Source of the DNA: Deltaproteobacteria bacterium
GTDB lineage: Bacteria; Myxococcota_A; UBA9160; UBA4427
DNA length: 64,000 bases
Assembly: GCA_029261835.1 (NCBI GenBank)
Contig: JAJDAO010000072.1
Location: 200,841-264,840, forward strand
Direction: 5' to 3'
This document shows, one piece after another, positions 46,631-54,866 of the stretch. The position numbers and the translations under genes are program-made. Each line of letters opens with the position of its first letter. The first letter of the stretch is position 1. Under the pieces are notes generated by a model, which was given only the letters and a program-made list of their open reading frames with translations, was not told the DNA's origin and searched no databases.

Positions 46631-47083
46631 TCAGGGCATTTCGAGTAGCTCGATCACGCTGCGGCCGAGCTCGGGCGGCATCTCGAGATATGCGAATACG
46701 ACCTCGGGCCCGAAGCGCTTATGGAAGACGGTCTCGAAGCCGGCCTCTTCGAGTGCCGGCAGCTTGTCGTCGAGGTTCTGGACGCGAAAGCGAACGTGGT
46801 GCGGGCCCTCGCCGCGCGCGCGCAGGTGCTCGGTGTGGGTCGTCTCACCCTCGAGCACTTCGATCAGCTCGATCTCTATTGGACCCGAGCGATTGACCGC
46901 CATCTTGAGGCGGCAGTCCACCGCTTTACCGCGCACGGTAGAGCCCGGGAGATCGGCCTCAGAAACCTCGAAGGCGCCGAAGATCTCCTCGTAGCGCCCG
47001 AGCGCTGCGTCCATGTCGGCGACCACGTAGCCAATCTGATCGATGGGACCGAGTCCGAAGCGGTCGGCGAGGGGTGTGCTCAT
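46631..47083 (-). CDS. VOC-superfamily (glyoxalase/epimerase-like) protein
   Basis: A 150-residue vicinal-oxygen-chelate protein. The first module begins DQIGYVVADMDAALGRYEEIFG, with metal-ligand-type residues continuing in EIELIE, GPHHVRFRV and VIELLE. The overall layout and length resemble methylmalonyl-CoA epimerase and small VOC lyases. The start at 47083 follows GAGGAGAG. The substrate is unknown. It is downstream of the TetR gene by 69 bp on the same strand, so it may be under that regulator. Confidence 0.82.
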   Translation of the reverse strand: MSTPLADRFGLGPIDQIGYVVADMDAALGRYEEIFGAFEVSEADLPGSTVRGKAVDCRLKMAVNRSGPIEIELIEVLEGETTHTEHLRARGEGPHHVRFRVQNLDDKLPALEEAGFETVFHKRFGPEVVFAYLEMPPELGRSVIELLEMP

Positions 47084-47152
47084 GTTCTCTCCTCTTGCGT
47101 TCTCGTCTGTTCCCCGCTCGCCTCTGCAGAGAGGGCAGGTTGCCAGATCGGA

Positions 47153-47875
47153 TCATAGGGCCTCGAGACACCGGCCAGTGGCGGCTGAGACGGGTGCTTC
47201 GAGCACAGCGACGACACTGTCGACCAGATTGCTGACGAAGATCTCTCGCGATGGCACCGACAGGCCCGCTTCCGGTGCATCGAGCAGGCGCGCGTAGTCT
47301 GCCAGGCCGTGGAAGAGCAAACCGATCAGCAGCAACCAACGGGGCACCCACAGCGCCTCGGGCCAGTGCGGGGCCGCGGCGGCGCTCAGGCGATGCAGAC
47401 GGTCCGCGCCACGGTTGATGCGCTGGGCGTGGAGCGCGAGCAGCGGGAAGCTCGGGTGCCCGATGAGCTGCGTATTGAGACGCAGGAATGCGATGCCGCC
47501 GTCGGGATCGTCGAGCTTCTCGGCCACCGGCACGACCAGCGCCTCGGCGAGCGAGCGCAGATCCGCTTCGCCCGCGGCCTCGATCTCATCCAGCATGGCG
47601 TGTCTTCGGCGCTCGATCGCGGGCGTGTGCTTGTCGAGGATGGCATGGATCAGCCCCGCCTTGTCCCCGAAGTGGTACTGCGCGGCCGAGCGGTTGCGCT
47701 GGCCCGCCACTCTGGTGATTTCGCAGAGCGAGGCGGCGTCGATGCCGCGCTCGGCGAAGACACGCTCGGCGGCCGCCACCAGGCGCGCCCGGGTCGCGAC
47801 CGCATCGGAACGCAGTCCAGGAATAATACGAACGTCTTGTTTGTGATCCGATAGTGCCGTCTCAGTGGATCCCAT
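47153..47875 (-). CDS. TetR/AcrR-family transcriptional regulator (second)
   Basis: A 240-residue TetR protein. The helix-turn-helix is LVAAAERVFAERGIDAASLCEITRVAGQRNRSAAQYHFGDKAGLI, near residues 31-75. The C-terminal domain is hydrophobic and about 150 residues long. It is divergent from the metallo-beta-lactamase/sulfotransferase/SDR operon, with a 114-bp gap that holds a perfect 16-bp palindrome overlapping that operon's promoter. It therefore probably represses the operon in response to an unknown lipophilic inducer. Confidence 0.9.
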   Translation of the reverse strand: MGSTETALSDHKQDVRIIPGLRSDAVATRARLVAAAERVFAERGIDAASLCEITRVAGQRNRSAAQYHFGDKAGLIHAILDKHTPAIERRRHAMLDEIEAAGEADLRSLAEALVVPVAEKLDDPDGGIAFLRLNTQLIGHPSFPLLALHAQRINRGADRLHRLSAAAAPHWPEALWVPRWLLLIGLLFHGLADYARLLDAPEAGLSVPSREIFVSNLVDSVVAVLEAPVSAATGRCLEAL

Positions 47876-47932
47876 TTCGCCTCTAGTGGCCGTCGATCGC
47901 GCTAGAAGTGACCTATGTCCAAGATCTAGACC

Positions 47933-47959
47933 TTGACGTAACTAATACTATAGTATTAT
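47933..47959 (+). promoter_or_regulatory. Probable promoter of the MBL-sulfotransferase operon
   Basis: TTGACG at 47933-47938 is followed after 15 bp by TATTAT at 47954-47959. The spacing is short but the AT content is locally high. The pair lies 30 bp upstream of the start codon at 47990 and overlaps the palindrome at 47943-47958. Confidence 0.5.
47943..47958. promoter_or_regulatory. Probable TetR operator, perfect 16-bp palindrome
   Basis: TAATACTATAGTATTA is its own reverse complement and sits in the 114-bp gap between the divergent TetR and MBL-fold genes, over the likely -10 region. The half containing AGTATTA also appears in the operator at 8330-8362. Confidence 0.65.
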
Positions 47960-47989
47960 CTTGTTTGCCACCCGGACCGGAGGACAGAT

Positions 47990-49279
47990 ATGACCCGCCC
48001 CCTCTACCTCAGTCGCCCGAGCGGCTTCGCGATCCAGCCCGCCAGCGACGCGCCGGCTCGGCCCATCAACGACTTCATCTATCTCTCTGAGGGTCTCTCC
48101 AACAGCTTCCTGGTCGTGACGGCCGCGGGGCGCGTCGTGATCAACACCGGTATGGGGTTCGAGGCGCCGACACACAAGCGAAAGTACGACGCCGTCGACA
48201 CCAGCCCGATCCGCTACATCATGCTCACGCAGGGGCATGTGGACCACGTGGGCGGTGTGGATGTCTTCCGCGAGGCCGGCTGCGAGGTGGTGGCGCACGC
48301 GAACAATCGGGCCCATCAGGCCGACGACGCCCGCATTGCGCAGTTTCGCGCAGCGCGCAGCGCCTTCGCGTTCCAGCAGGTGATCGCCCGGGCGCTGCAC
48401 CACATCCAGGACAACAGCGATGCGCCGCTTCCCGCCCAGTCGCGGCCCGAGCCCAGCCTCACCTTCGACGATCGCCTCGAGCTCGAGCTCGGCGGGATTC
48501 GCTTCGAGCTGCTCGCGGCGCCCGGTGGTGAGACGACCGACTCCATGGTGATCTGGCTGCCCCAGCACCGCATCTGTTTCACGGGCAATCTCTTCAGCGC
48601 GCTCTTCGGGCACTTCCCCAATCTCGTCACCATTCGCGGCGACCGCTATCGCGACACCACGCGCTTCATCGAATCGCTCGATCGCGTGCTCGACCTGCAG
48701 CCGGAGCTGCTGCTCGTCGGGCATCACGAGCCCGTGTCGGGAAGAGAGCTGATCCGCGAGGAGCTCCAGCGACTGCGTGGCGCGGTGTGCCACGTGCACG
48801 ATGAGACCGTGCGCGGCATGAACGAGGGGCGGGACGTCTATACACTGATGCGTGACATCAGCCTCCCCCCCGAGCTCGAGGTCGGCGAGGGCTACGGCAA
48901 AGTCTCCTGGAGCGTGCGCGCGATCTGGGAGACCTACGCGGGATGGTTTCACCACCGCTCGACGAGCGAGCTCTACGCCGTGCCCGCCTCGAGCGTACAT
49001 CCCGATCTCGTCGCGCTGGCGGGCGGACCCGATGCCGTCGTGAAGCGCGCGCGTGAGCGGCTCGAGGCAGGCGAAGCCGTGGAGGCAATTCATCTCGCCG
49101 AGGTCGCACTCGCCGCGGCGCCGTTGCACAGCGGCGCCCTCGAGGCGAGCCTGGCAGCGCACGAGCAACTCGAAGCGCTGAGCGAGAACTTCTGGCTCAC
49201 GTCATGGCTTCGTAAGCAGATCGCGCATTTGCGTGACCAGATCGCCGCCTTCGGGCGCGCGGCGCAGGAGGCGAAGTGA
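47990..49279 (+). CDS. MBL-fold protein with alkyl-sulfatase dimerisation-like region
   Basis: A 429-residue protein. The metallo-beta-lactamase motif reads T80-Q81-G-H83-V-D85-H86, so the first His of HxHxDH is Gln; the rest of the site, including VGHHEP, is present. The C-terminal part, with YAGWFHHRSTSELYAVP and a helical region rich in EAVEAIHLAEVALAAAP, matches the dimerisation domain of SdsA1-type alkyl sulfatases. Classical members cleave alkyl sulfates with two zincs; loss of one ligand makes activity uncertain. Its stop overlaps the start of the sulfotransferase gene by 4 bp (GTGA). Confidence 0.85.
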   Translation: MTRPLYLSRPSGFAIQPASDAPARPINDFIYLSEGLSNSFLVVTAAGRVVINTGMGFEAPTHKRKYDAVDTSPIRYIMLTQGHVDHVGGVDVFREAGCEVVAHANNRAHQADDARIAQFRAARSAFAFQQVIARALHHIQDNSDAPLPAQSRPEPSLTFDDRLELELGGIRFELLAAPGGETTDSMVIWLPQHRICFTGNLFSALFGHFPNLVTIRGDRYRDTTRFIESLDRVLDLQPELLLVGHHEPVSGRELIREELQRLRGAVCHVHDETVRGMNEGRDVYTLMRDISLPPELEVGEGYGKVSWSVRAIWETYAGWFHHRSTSELYAVPASSVHPDLVALAGGPDAVVKRARERLEAGEAVEAIHLAEVALAAAPLHSGALEASLAAHEQLEALSENFWLTSWLRKQIAHLRDQIAAFGRAAQEAK

Positions 49280-50535
49280 GCGAACGACCCGACGACATTC
49301 TCATCGACGATCTCACGCGGCCCATCCTCACGCCGGTGCAGAAGATGGCGATCGACGTAGCGGGCACGCTGCCGCTCAGCTTCTCCGAGGATGCCATCCT
49401 GAGCGCCGCCGAAGAGCAGACGGGCCTCTGCGACTTCGGTGCCGACGACTTCCGCGAGCGGCTTCGGGTATGGCTGCAGAGCATCGAAGAGGACGCGGGC
49501 CTCGGTCCCGTGGGCCGTGTCGGTGTGCATCGCGATCTCGTGCGCTACGCGGCCAACCGGCTGCGCTTCGAGGATCTGCTGAAGCGCCATCCCGAGATTC
49601 TGGACATCGAGATCGAGCGCCCGATCATCATCGTGGGCCTGCCTCGCTCGGGAACCACGCACCTGCTCAATCTCATCGCGGCGGACCAACGGCTGCGCTC
49701 TCTTCCCTACTGGGAGAGCCTCGAGCCGATTCCGGACCCCGCCGAGTCGCCGGGCCCGGACGGTGTGGATCCGCGGCTGGTCCGCTCCCGCGAGGGCTAC
49801 GCGCAGCAGGACATGGTGATGCCACTGTTGAAGAACATGCACGACATGGCGCCAGAACACGTCCACGAGGAGATCGAGGTGCAGGCGCTCGACTTCTCCT
49901 CCTACGAGCTCGAGTGGATCGCCACCGTACCGCGCTGGCGCGACTACTACCTCGGCCACGACCAGACGCCCCACTACGGCTATCTGAAGAATGTGCTGCG
50001 AGCGCTGCAGTGGCTGCGGGGCCCGAATCGCTGGATCCTGAAATCGCCCCAACACCTGGAGCAGCTCGCCCCGCTACAGACCACCTTCCCCGACGCCACG
50101 ATCGCGTTCACGCATCGCGATCCCGTGTCGGTAATCGCTTCCGCGATCACCATGCTCGTCTATGGCGACCGCGTGCGGCGCAAGAGCGTAGACCCCGGGG
50201 CGGTGGCGTCGTATTGGATCGACCGGGTGGAGCGCCTGCTGAGGGCCTGCGTGCGTGACCGGGAGCTGATCGCGGCGGAGCGCAGCATCGACGTGCTCTT
50301 CCACGAGTTCATGGCCGACGACGTGGCCACGGTCGAACACATCTACACGCTGGCGGGGCTGGAGATGACGGCGACGGCCCGCGCCGCACTCGAAGCCTTC
50401 ATGGCCGCCAACCCGCGTGGCAAGCATGGCCGGATTCGCTACGACCTGAAGGCGGATTTCGGAATCGACCCGGCGACGCTGCGCGAGCGCTTCGGCTTCT
50501 ATTTCGAACGGTTTCCGATCCGGGTCGAGGCGTAG
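49276..50535 (+). CDS. PAPS-type sulfotransferase-family protein
   Basis: A 419-residue protein with the 5'-phosphosulfate-binding loop GLPRSGTTHLLNLI (residues 121-134). A later segment (ILKSPQHLEQL, then AFTHRDPVSV) provides the second PAPS-contacting region. It is a member of the large bacterial sulfotransferase-like family whose substrates are mostly unknown. Sulfonyl transfer from PAPS to a hydroxyl is the family reaction. It is co-translated with an alkyl-sulfatase-like protein and followed by an SDR, so the operon handles a hydroxylated, possibly sulfated, lipid-like compound (inference). Confidence 0.88.
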   Translation: MSERPDDILIDDLTRPILTPVQKMAIDVAGTLPLSFSEDAILSAAEEQTGLCDFGADDFRERLRVWLQSIEEDAGLGPVGRVGVHRDLVRYAANRLRFEDLLKRHPEILDIEIERPIIIVGLPRSGTTHLLNLIAADQRLRSLPYWESLEPIPDPAESPGPDGVDPRLVRSREGYAQQDMVMPLLKNMHDMAPEHVHEEIEVQALDFSSYELEWIATVPRWRDYYLGHDQTPHYGYLKNVLRALQWLRGPNRWILKSPQHLEQLAPLQTTFPDATIAFTHRDPVSVIASAITMLVYGDRVRRKSVDPGAVASYWIDRVERLLRACVRDRELIAAERSIDVLFHEFMADDVATVEHIYTLAGLEMTATARAALEAFMAANPRGKHGRIRYDLKADFGIDPATLRERFGFYFERFPIRVEA

Positions 50536-50554
50536 CGGACGCATTGGGGGCAAG

Positions 50555-51343
50555 ATGACGAGCGAGACGATGACCGAAGCGAGAACCGAACCGAGAACCG
50601 AAAGAGTCCACTGGGATTTCTCCGGCTGCCGCGTACTGGTGACCGGCGGCTCGAGCGGAATCGGCGCGGCGATCGCGCGAGCGTTCCTGACGGCGGGCGC
50701 GCAGGTGGCGATCACCGGCACGCGCGCGTCGGCGAGCGACTACGAGCGCGACCTCACGAGCTACACCTATCACCAGCTCGCCATGACCGACTCGGCCGGC
50801 ATCGAGGCGCTGGCGGCCTCTCTCGATGATCTCGACGTACTGGTCAACAACGCGGGCGCGAACTTCCCGCGAGGCCAGAACGAGGCCGTGCCGGATGTCT
50901 TCGAGGAATCGGTGGCGATCAACCTCTTCGGCGCCTACCGCCTGTCCATCGTCTGCAAGGAGATGCTCTCGCGCAGCACACTCGAAGGCGGGGCCAGCGT
51001 GGTCAACCTGGCCTCCATGTCGTCGTACTTCGCGGTTCCGATCGTGCCCGGCTACGGCGCCGCCAAGGCGGCCGTCGTCCAGATGACCAAGAACCTCGCA
51101 GTCACCTGGGCGATGCAGGGGATCCGCGTGAACGCGGTGGCGCCGGGCCTCATCGAATCCAACATGACGGCCGTAATGAAGGGCGTCGAAGCGCTCGAAA
51201 AGCCCCACATGGATCGCACGCCGATGGGGCGCTGGGGACGACCCGAGGACATCGCGCCCGTGGTCCTCTTTCTCGCGAGCCCGGCGGCGCGCTTCATCAC
51301 GGGCCAGACGCTACCCGTGGACGGCGGCTATTCGGTCTCCTAG
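50555..51343 (+). CDS. SDR-family oxidoreductase
   Basis: A 262-residue classical SDR with an N-terminal extension rich in Thr, Glu and Arg. The cofactor motif TGGSSGIG is near residues 30-37, then NNAG, NLASMSSY with the catalytic Ser, and YGAAK. The family ending LPVDGG is present. It would interconvert a secondary alcohol and ketone. It starts 19 bp after the sulfotransferase gene and is the last gene of the TetR-controlled operon. Its stop codon forms the edge of a 32-bp perfect palindrome. Confidence 0.9.
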   Translation: MTSETMTEARTEPRTERVHWDFSGCRVLVTGGSSGIGAAIARAFLTAGAQVAITGTRASASDYERDLTSYTYHQLAMTDSAGIEALAASLDDLDVLVNNAGANFPRGQNEAVPDVFEESVAINLFGAYRLSIVCKEMLSRSTLEGGASVVNLASMSSYFAVPIVPGYGAAKAAVVQMTKNLAVTWAMQGIRVNAVAPGLIESNMTAVMKGVEALEKPHMDRTPMGRWGRPEDIAPVVLFLASPAARFITGQTLPVDGGYSVS

Positions 51344-51372
51344 CCCGGATCATTCATGAATGATCCGGGCTA
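51341..51372. terminator. Perfect 32-bp palindrome, bidirectional terminator
   Basis: The sequence from 51341 to 51372 reads identically on both strands (TAGCCCGGATCATTCA and its complement). It begins with the TAG stop of the SDR gene and ends 6 bp before the stop of the convergent SDR gene. No long T-run follows, so termination is probable but unproven. Confidence 0.7.
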
Positions 51373-51377
51373 GATCG

Positions 51378-52148
51378 TCACATCTGATCGGGCCGCTGGC
51401 TGGCGTCCTGGCCGCCGTCGACGAAGAGAACGGAACCGCAGACGAAGCTCGCCTCTGGACCAAGCAGGAAGCGGATCGCGTTGGCGATCTCCTCCGGTGC
51501 GGCGGTTCGCTCGACCGGAATGCTCGCCACGTAGGCGAGCATCGCCTCGCGCACCTGCGGGTTCTCGTAGACGGCGTCGGTCATCGGCGTTCGCGTGACG
51601 CCGGGAGCCACGGCGTTCAGCCTTATGCCGCACTTCGCGTACTCGGTGACGTGATGGCGCATCCAGCGGGCAATCGCGAGCTTCGAGCCGGCGTAGGCCA
51701 ACGCACTGTTGAGCGTGTCGATCAGCTCGCAGGCCGCGGACTCTTCACCCGCCGCCAGCAGGCCCAGATACTCCTCGTTGACCCCGAGACCGGGTGCGGA
51801 GTTGGACGAGATGAGCACCACGGCACCTTGCCGACGTGCCACGAGGTCGCGCACGCCCTCGACACAGGCGATGGCGCCGAAGTAGTTGAGCCGGGCGATG
51901 AGCGAGGGCGGCGTGACGTGCCCGCCGAGACCCGCCAGAGGCACGAATCCATCGAGACCCTCTGGCGCACGCGCCTGAATCCCCTCCACCGCGCTCTTGC
52001 GACCCGCGGCTGTCGACAAATCCGCAACGATGTCCGCGTCCTCAGCCTTGACGTCGACGACGATCGTATCGTTGCCCGCTTCTCTCAGCTGCCGGCTCAG
52101 CGCTGCACCGATGCCAGTTGCGGCACCCGTGAGTGCGTAGATCCCCAT
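51378..52148 (-). CDS. SDR, 3-alpha-hydroxysteroid dehydrogenase/carbonyl-reductase-like
   Basis: A 256-residue SDR from the ATG at 52148, behind AGGAG. It has TGAATGIG at residues 7-14, VVDVKAEDADIVADLSTAAGRK, a CAG-like LAGLGG in place of NNAG, NYFGA, LISSNSA and YAGSK. This combination, with the insertion LLAAGEE before the active site and the end VDGGQDASQRP, closely follows the 3-alpha-hydroxysteroid dehydrogenase/carbonyl reductase (HsdA) subfamily. It would oxidise 3-alpha-hydroxysteroids or related alicyclic alcohols with NAD. It faces the sulfotransferase/SDR operon across a shared palindromic terminator. Confidence 0.85.
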   Translation of the reverse strand: MGIYALTGAATGIGAALSRQLREAGNDTIVVDVKAEDADIVADLSTAAGRKSAVEGIQARAPEGLDGFVPLAGLGGHVTPPSLIARLNYFGAIACVEGVRDLVARRQGAVVLISSNSAPGLGVNEEYLGLLAAGEESAACELIDTLNSALAYAGSKLAIARWMRHHVTEYAKCGIRLNAVAPGVTRTPMTDAVYENPQVREAMLAYVASIPVERTAAPEEIANAIRFLLGPEASFVCGSVLFVDGGQDASQRPDQM

Positions 52149-52263
52149 GCGAACATCTCCTCTCGCTTGACCGTTCTGACCGAACTGGATTATGCCAATC
52201 ATGCGGCACGCTGCCCAGGAGCCGCCACCGCCGGCCAGTCCTCGTCTCATGTGAATCTGGCGC

Positions 52264-53094
52264 ATGCCCACGCGCGATCTCGCGCGCGCACGCACGCTCA
52301 TCGCAAGCCAGTCACCGATGCTGCCGATACCGCGCCCTGTGGATCTCGCTGTCTGGATCGGGCTGGGGCTCTTCTGCGCGTCGAGCCTCTTGGTCGGCCT
52401 TCGTCTGCTGTTGCTGTGGCGCAAGACGGGTCAGGCGCCGGAGCTGCTCGTGGCTCTGGCGCTGCTCGGAATCGGCCCGCTCGGCTTCGGCCTGACGGTT
52501 GCTTCGTCGTCGATGGCGGCGCACTGGCCCGACACGGCCGATGCCGTCTGGGCCTCTGCCGCCATGGCGCTCAACCTGGGCGCGGCGTCTGTCTACCTCT
52601 TCTCGCAGCGCGTCTTCCTGCCGAGCAGCCGCCTGGCCGCCGCCGTGGTTTGGCTCATCGTCGCTTTGCTTGTGGCTTGTTGGCTCGCGGAGCTGCTCGT
52701 CAATGGCTTCCATGCCGAACACAGCGCCGGAGCACCGATACGCGTTTCCGACTGGCTTCGCACGGGCGCACTGCTGTGGGGAGCGTGGCAGGCAGCGGTC
52801 TTCTACCGCGTGCTGCTGCGCCGCCGCAGCTACGGCCTCGTCGACGATCAGGTCATGCGCCGGATGCTGCACTGGGCCATCGCGCTCGGCGGGGCCGGAC
52901 TGAGCTCGGGAATCGACGCCGCGACGAAGCTCGGCGTCGAGGCGGCACTCGACTATCCAGCCCTCACGCTGCTGAACGCCAGCGCCGGAACATCCGCGGC
53001 GATCTTCCTATACCTGGCGTTTCGGCCGGGAGCGGACCTGAACCAGAAAGCAAGCCCAGAGCTCACGAGCCACGAATCGAAGCTTCATTCATAG
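52264..53094 (+). CDS. Polytopic membrane protein of unknown function
   Basis: A 276-residue integral membrane protein with about seven hydrophobic segments, the first near residues 27-50 and the last near 235-258, and a hydrophilic tail rich in Ser and His. No family signature is recognised. The seven-helix layout with short loops resembles the many small membrane sensors and transporters of this size. It diverges from the 3-alpha-HSD-like gene and converges with the GT39-like gene. Confidence 0.7.
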   Translation: MPTRDLARARTLIASQSPMLPIPRPVDLAVWIGLGLFCASSLLVGLRLLLLWRKTGQAPELLVALALLGIGPLGFGLTVASSSMAAHWPDTADAVWASAAMALNLGAASVYLFSQRVFLPSSRLAAAVVWLIVALLVACWLAELLVNGFHAEHSAGAPIRVSDWLRTGALLWGAWQAAVFYRVLLRRRSYGLVDDQVMRRMLHWAIALGGAGLSSGIDAATKLGVEAALDYPALTLLNASAGTSAAIFLYLAFRPGADLNQKASPELTSHESKLHS

Positions 53095-53151
53095 CCGAGG
53101 TTGGCTCGCCGCGGGATGTGGGGATCCGCGCCGCGAACGGCGAACGGGGCA

Positions 53152-54819
53152 TCACCTCTGATCGAGCTTCGCGTCGGGGAGCTGCAGGACGGGGACAGCC
53201 GTCGGGAGGGGCATGTCCTGCACCTGCTCCCACGTGCCGCCGAGCACCTCGATCGGGACGAGCTGATCGCTGTCCCTGTCCGCGCTCAGGCCCAGAATAT
53301 AGGTGGGGCGTTGCGGGAATCGGCGCCTCATCTCGTCGACGAGGAAGGGCTGGAGCTCGGCGAACTGGAGGTTCGCGTCGGACGCCTCGATCCACATGCC
53401 GCGCCGGAGAAAAGACACTTCATTCTGCTGCTCTCCGGCGGTGATCGGCCGGTCGACTGTCCTGGAAACGGGCTCGACGGCCGCGACCAGGATCAAGCTC
53501 GGAACGCCGGACCACTCGCGCTTCATCTCCACGATGCGATCGTCGACGCCCCAGTAGTCGCGAAGTTCGGGGAGAGTCGTCCAGGTTCTGTACAGAAAGA
53601 CGGCCAGCACCAGGTAGACCAGGGCTACTCCATATCGCCAACGCGAAGACAACCATTCCGTGCCACCCGCAAGCCAGAGCATCAAGAGGGGCAGCGCCAC
53701 GTGATAGAACCGGGGTCCGTAGCTGGTGCCGTGATACCAGTAGAGCGAGTAGATGGCAACGAGCAGCCCGAATAGGCCGAGCGCCGTCGCCCCCAACATG
53801 CGCAGGCGTCTGTCGAAGAGCGCGGGCAAGAGCAATGGCAGCAAGAAGGGCGTGCCGACCCAGAGCAGAGATGCACTTTCGAGGTTGATGCGTGCGTTCA
53901 GCCAGGCCTTGTAGGGTGTGTGGCCGAGAGTGGATGCGGTCTCGAAGCAGCCGCGGTCCGCGCCGAATCCGAGCAAGTTGCATTCGGCCGTATACCGCCA
54001 CTCGAAGAGCGGTGAGGGCACGATCCCACGAGCGAAGTAGGCGTTCTGGGGAAACGTCGCCCAGTCGCCTTCCAGAGCGTGATTCTGGCAGAGCACGAGT
54101 GCTGCTCCAGTCGCCATGACGGGCAGGCACCAGAGCCAGGTGCGTCCCGGTCGACGTAGCCACGCCGCCGGCAGCAGGACGAGCGAGACGATGAGCCCGT
54201 CGAGCGGTCGCGTCAGGATCAATCCCGCGAGGGCGCCACCGAGCCCCAACGCACCGGCGCGCGTGGCCCGCCTGGTGTGGATGAGCGCGATCAGCACCAG
54301 CAGTGCGCACAGCGTGTGTGACATGCGACTGCTCGCGAGTAGAAGCAGCCCAGGATTCAAGGCCAGCAGGGGGGCAGCGAGCAGTGCACCGCGCGGACCT
54401 GTGAGCTGTGCGGCGAGCCGGGCACCGAGGAACACGGTCAGCCCATGGAGAAGCGGGTTGACGAGCCAGGGCACGCGCAGTGCAGTACCCAGGGCCAAGA
54501 CGGCGGGCCAGCCGTTGGGGAAGATTCCGTAGCGCCTGCCACCCTCGTTGACGACGAACTCGAATGGGTACGCTGCGCCGGGGAGGCGTTCCACCTCCCA
54601 CAGCCGAAACTCCGTGAGAAGGCGAGCCTGGAGCTGGTACACGACCTCGTCCTGGACGTGCGGAATGCCACCGAGCACGAGCAGCGAGATGGCGGCGGCG
54701 ATGCCCGCACCCACGGCAGACCACGCCAACCAGGTCCAGTGCGAACGACTGACCGTGATCAAGACCGGTACTTCAAGGGATGGCAGGCCAACTCGGCTCG
54801 TCCTCACGCATTTGGCCAC
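53152..54819 (-). CDS. GT39/PMT-like polytopic glycosyltransferase
   Basis: A 555-residue protein starting at GTG 54819. There are about ten membrane helices in the first about 410 residues, with the exposed acidic motif HVQDEVVYQLQARLL after the first helix, where GT-C enzymes (ArnT, PMT) hold catalytic acidic residues. A soluble C-terminal domain of about 130 residues follows. GT-C members move sugars from polyprenyl phosphates onto lipids or proteins on the outer face of the inner membrane. The start region is back to back with the spermidine-synthase-like gene, 47 bp apart, so both belong to one envelope locus. Confidence 0.75.
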   Translation of the reverse strand: MAKCVRTSRVGLPSLEVPVLITVSRSHWTWLAWSAVGAGIAAAISLLVLGGIPHVQDEVVYQLQARLLTEFRLWEVERLPGAAYPFEFVVNEGGRRYGIFPNGWPAVLALGTALRVPWLVNPLLHGLTVFLGARLAAQLTGPRGALLAAPLLALNPGLLLLASSRMSHTLCALLVLIALIHTRRATRAGALGLGGALAGLILTRPLDGLIVSLVLLPAAWLRRPGRTWLWCLPVMATGAALVLCQNHALEGDWATFPQNAYFARGIVPSPLFEWRYTAECNLLGFGADRGCFETASTLGHTPYKAWLNARINLESASLLWVGTPFLLPLLLPALFDRRLRMLGATALGLFGLLVAIYSLYWYHGTSYGPRFYHVALPLLMLWLAGGTEWLSSRWRYGVALVYLVLAVFLYRTWTTLPELRDYWGVDDRIVEMKREWSGVPSLILVAAVEPVSRTVDRPITAGEQQNEVSFLRRGMWIEASDANLQFAELQPFLVDEMRRRFPQRPTYILGLSADRDSDQLVPIEVLGGTWEQVQDMPLPTAVPVLQLPDAKLDQR

Positions 54820-54866
54820 AGAGGATAGTTCAGGCCGGCGGTGCGTGGTACGCTCCGGCGCAGCAC

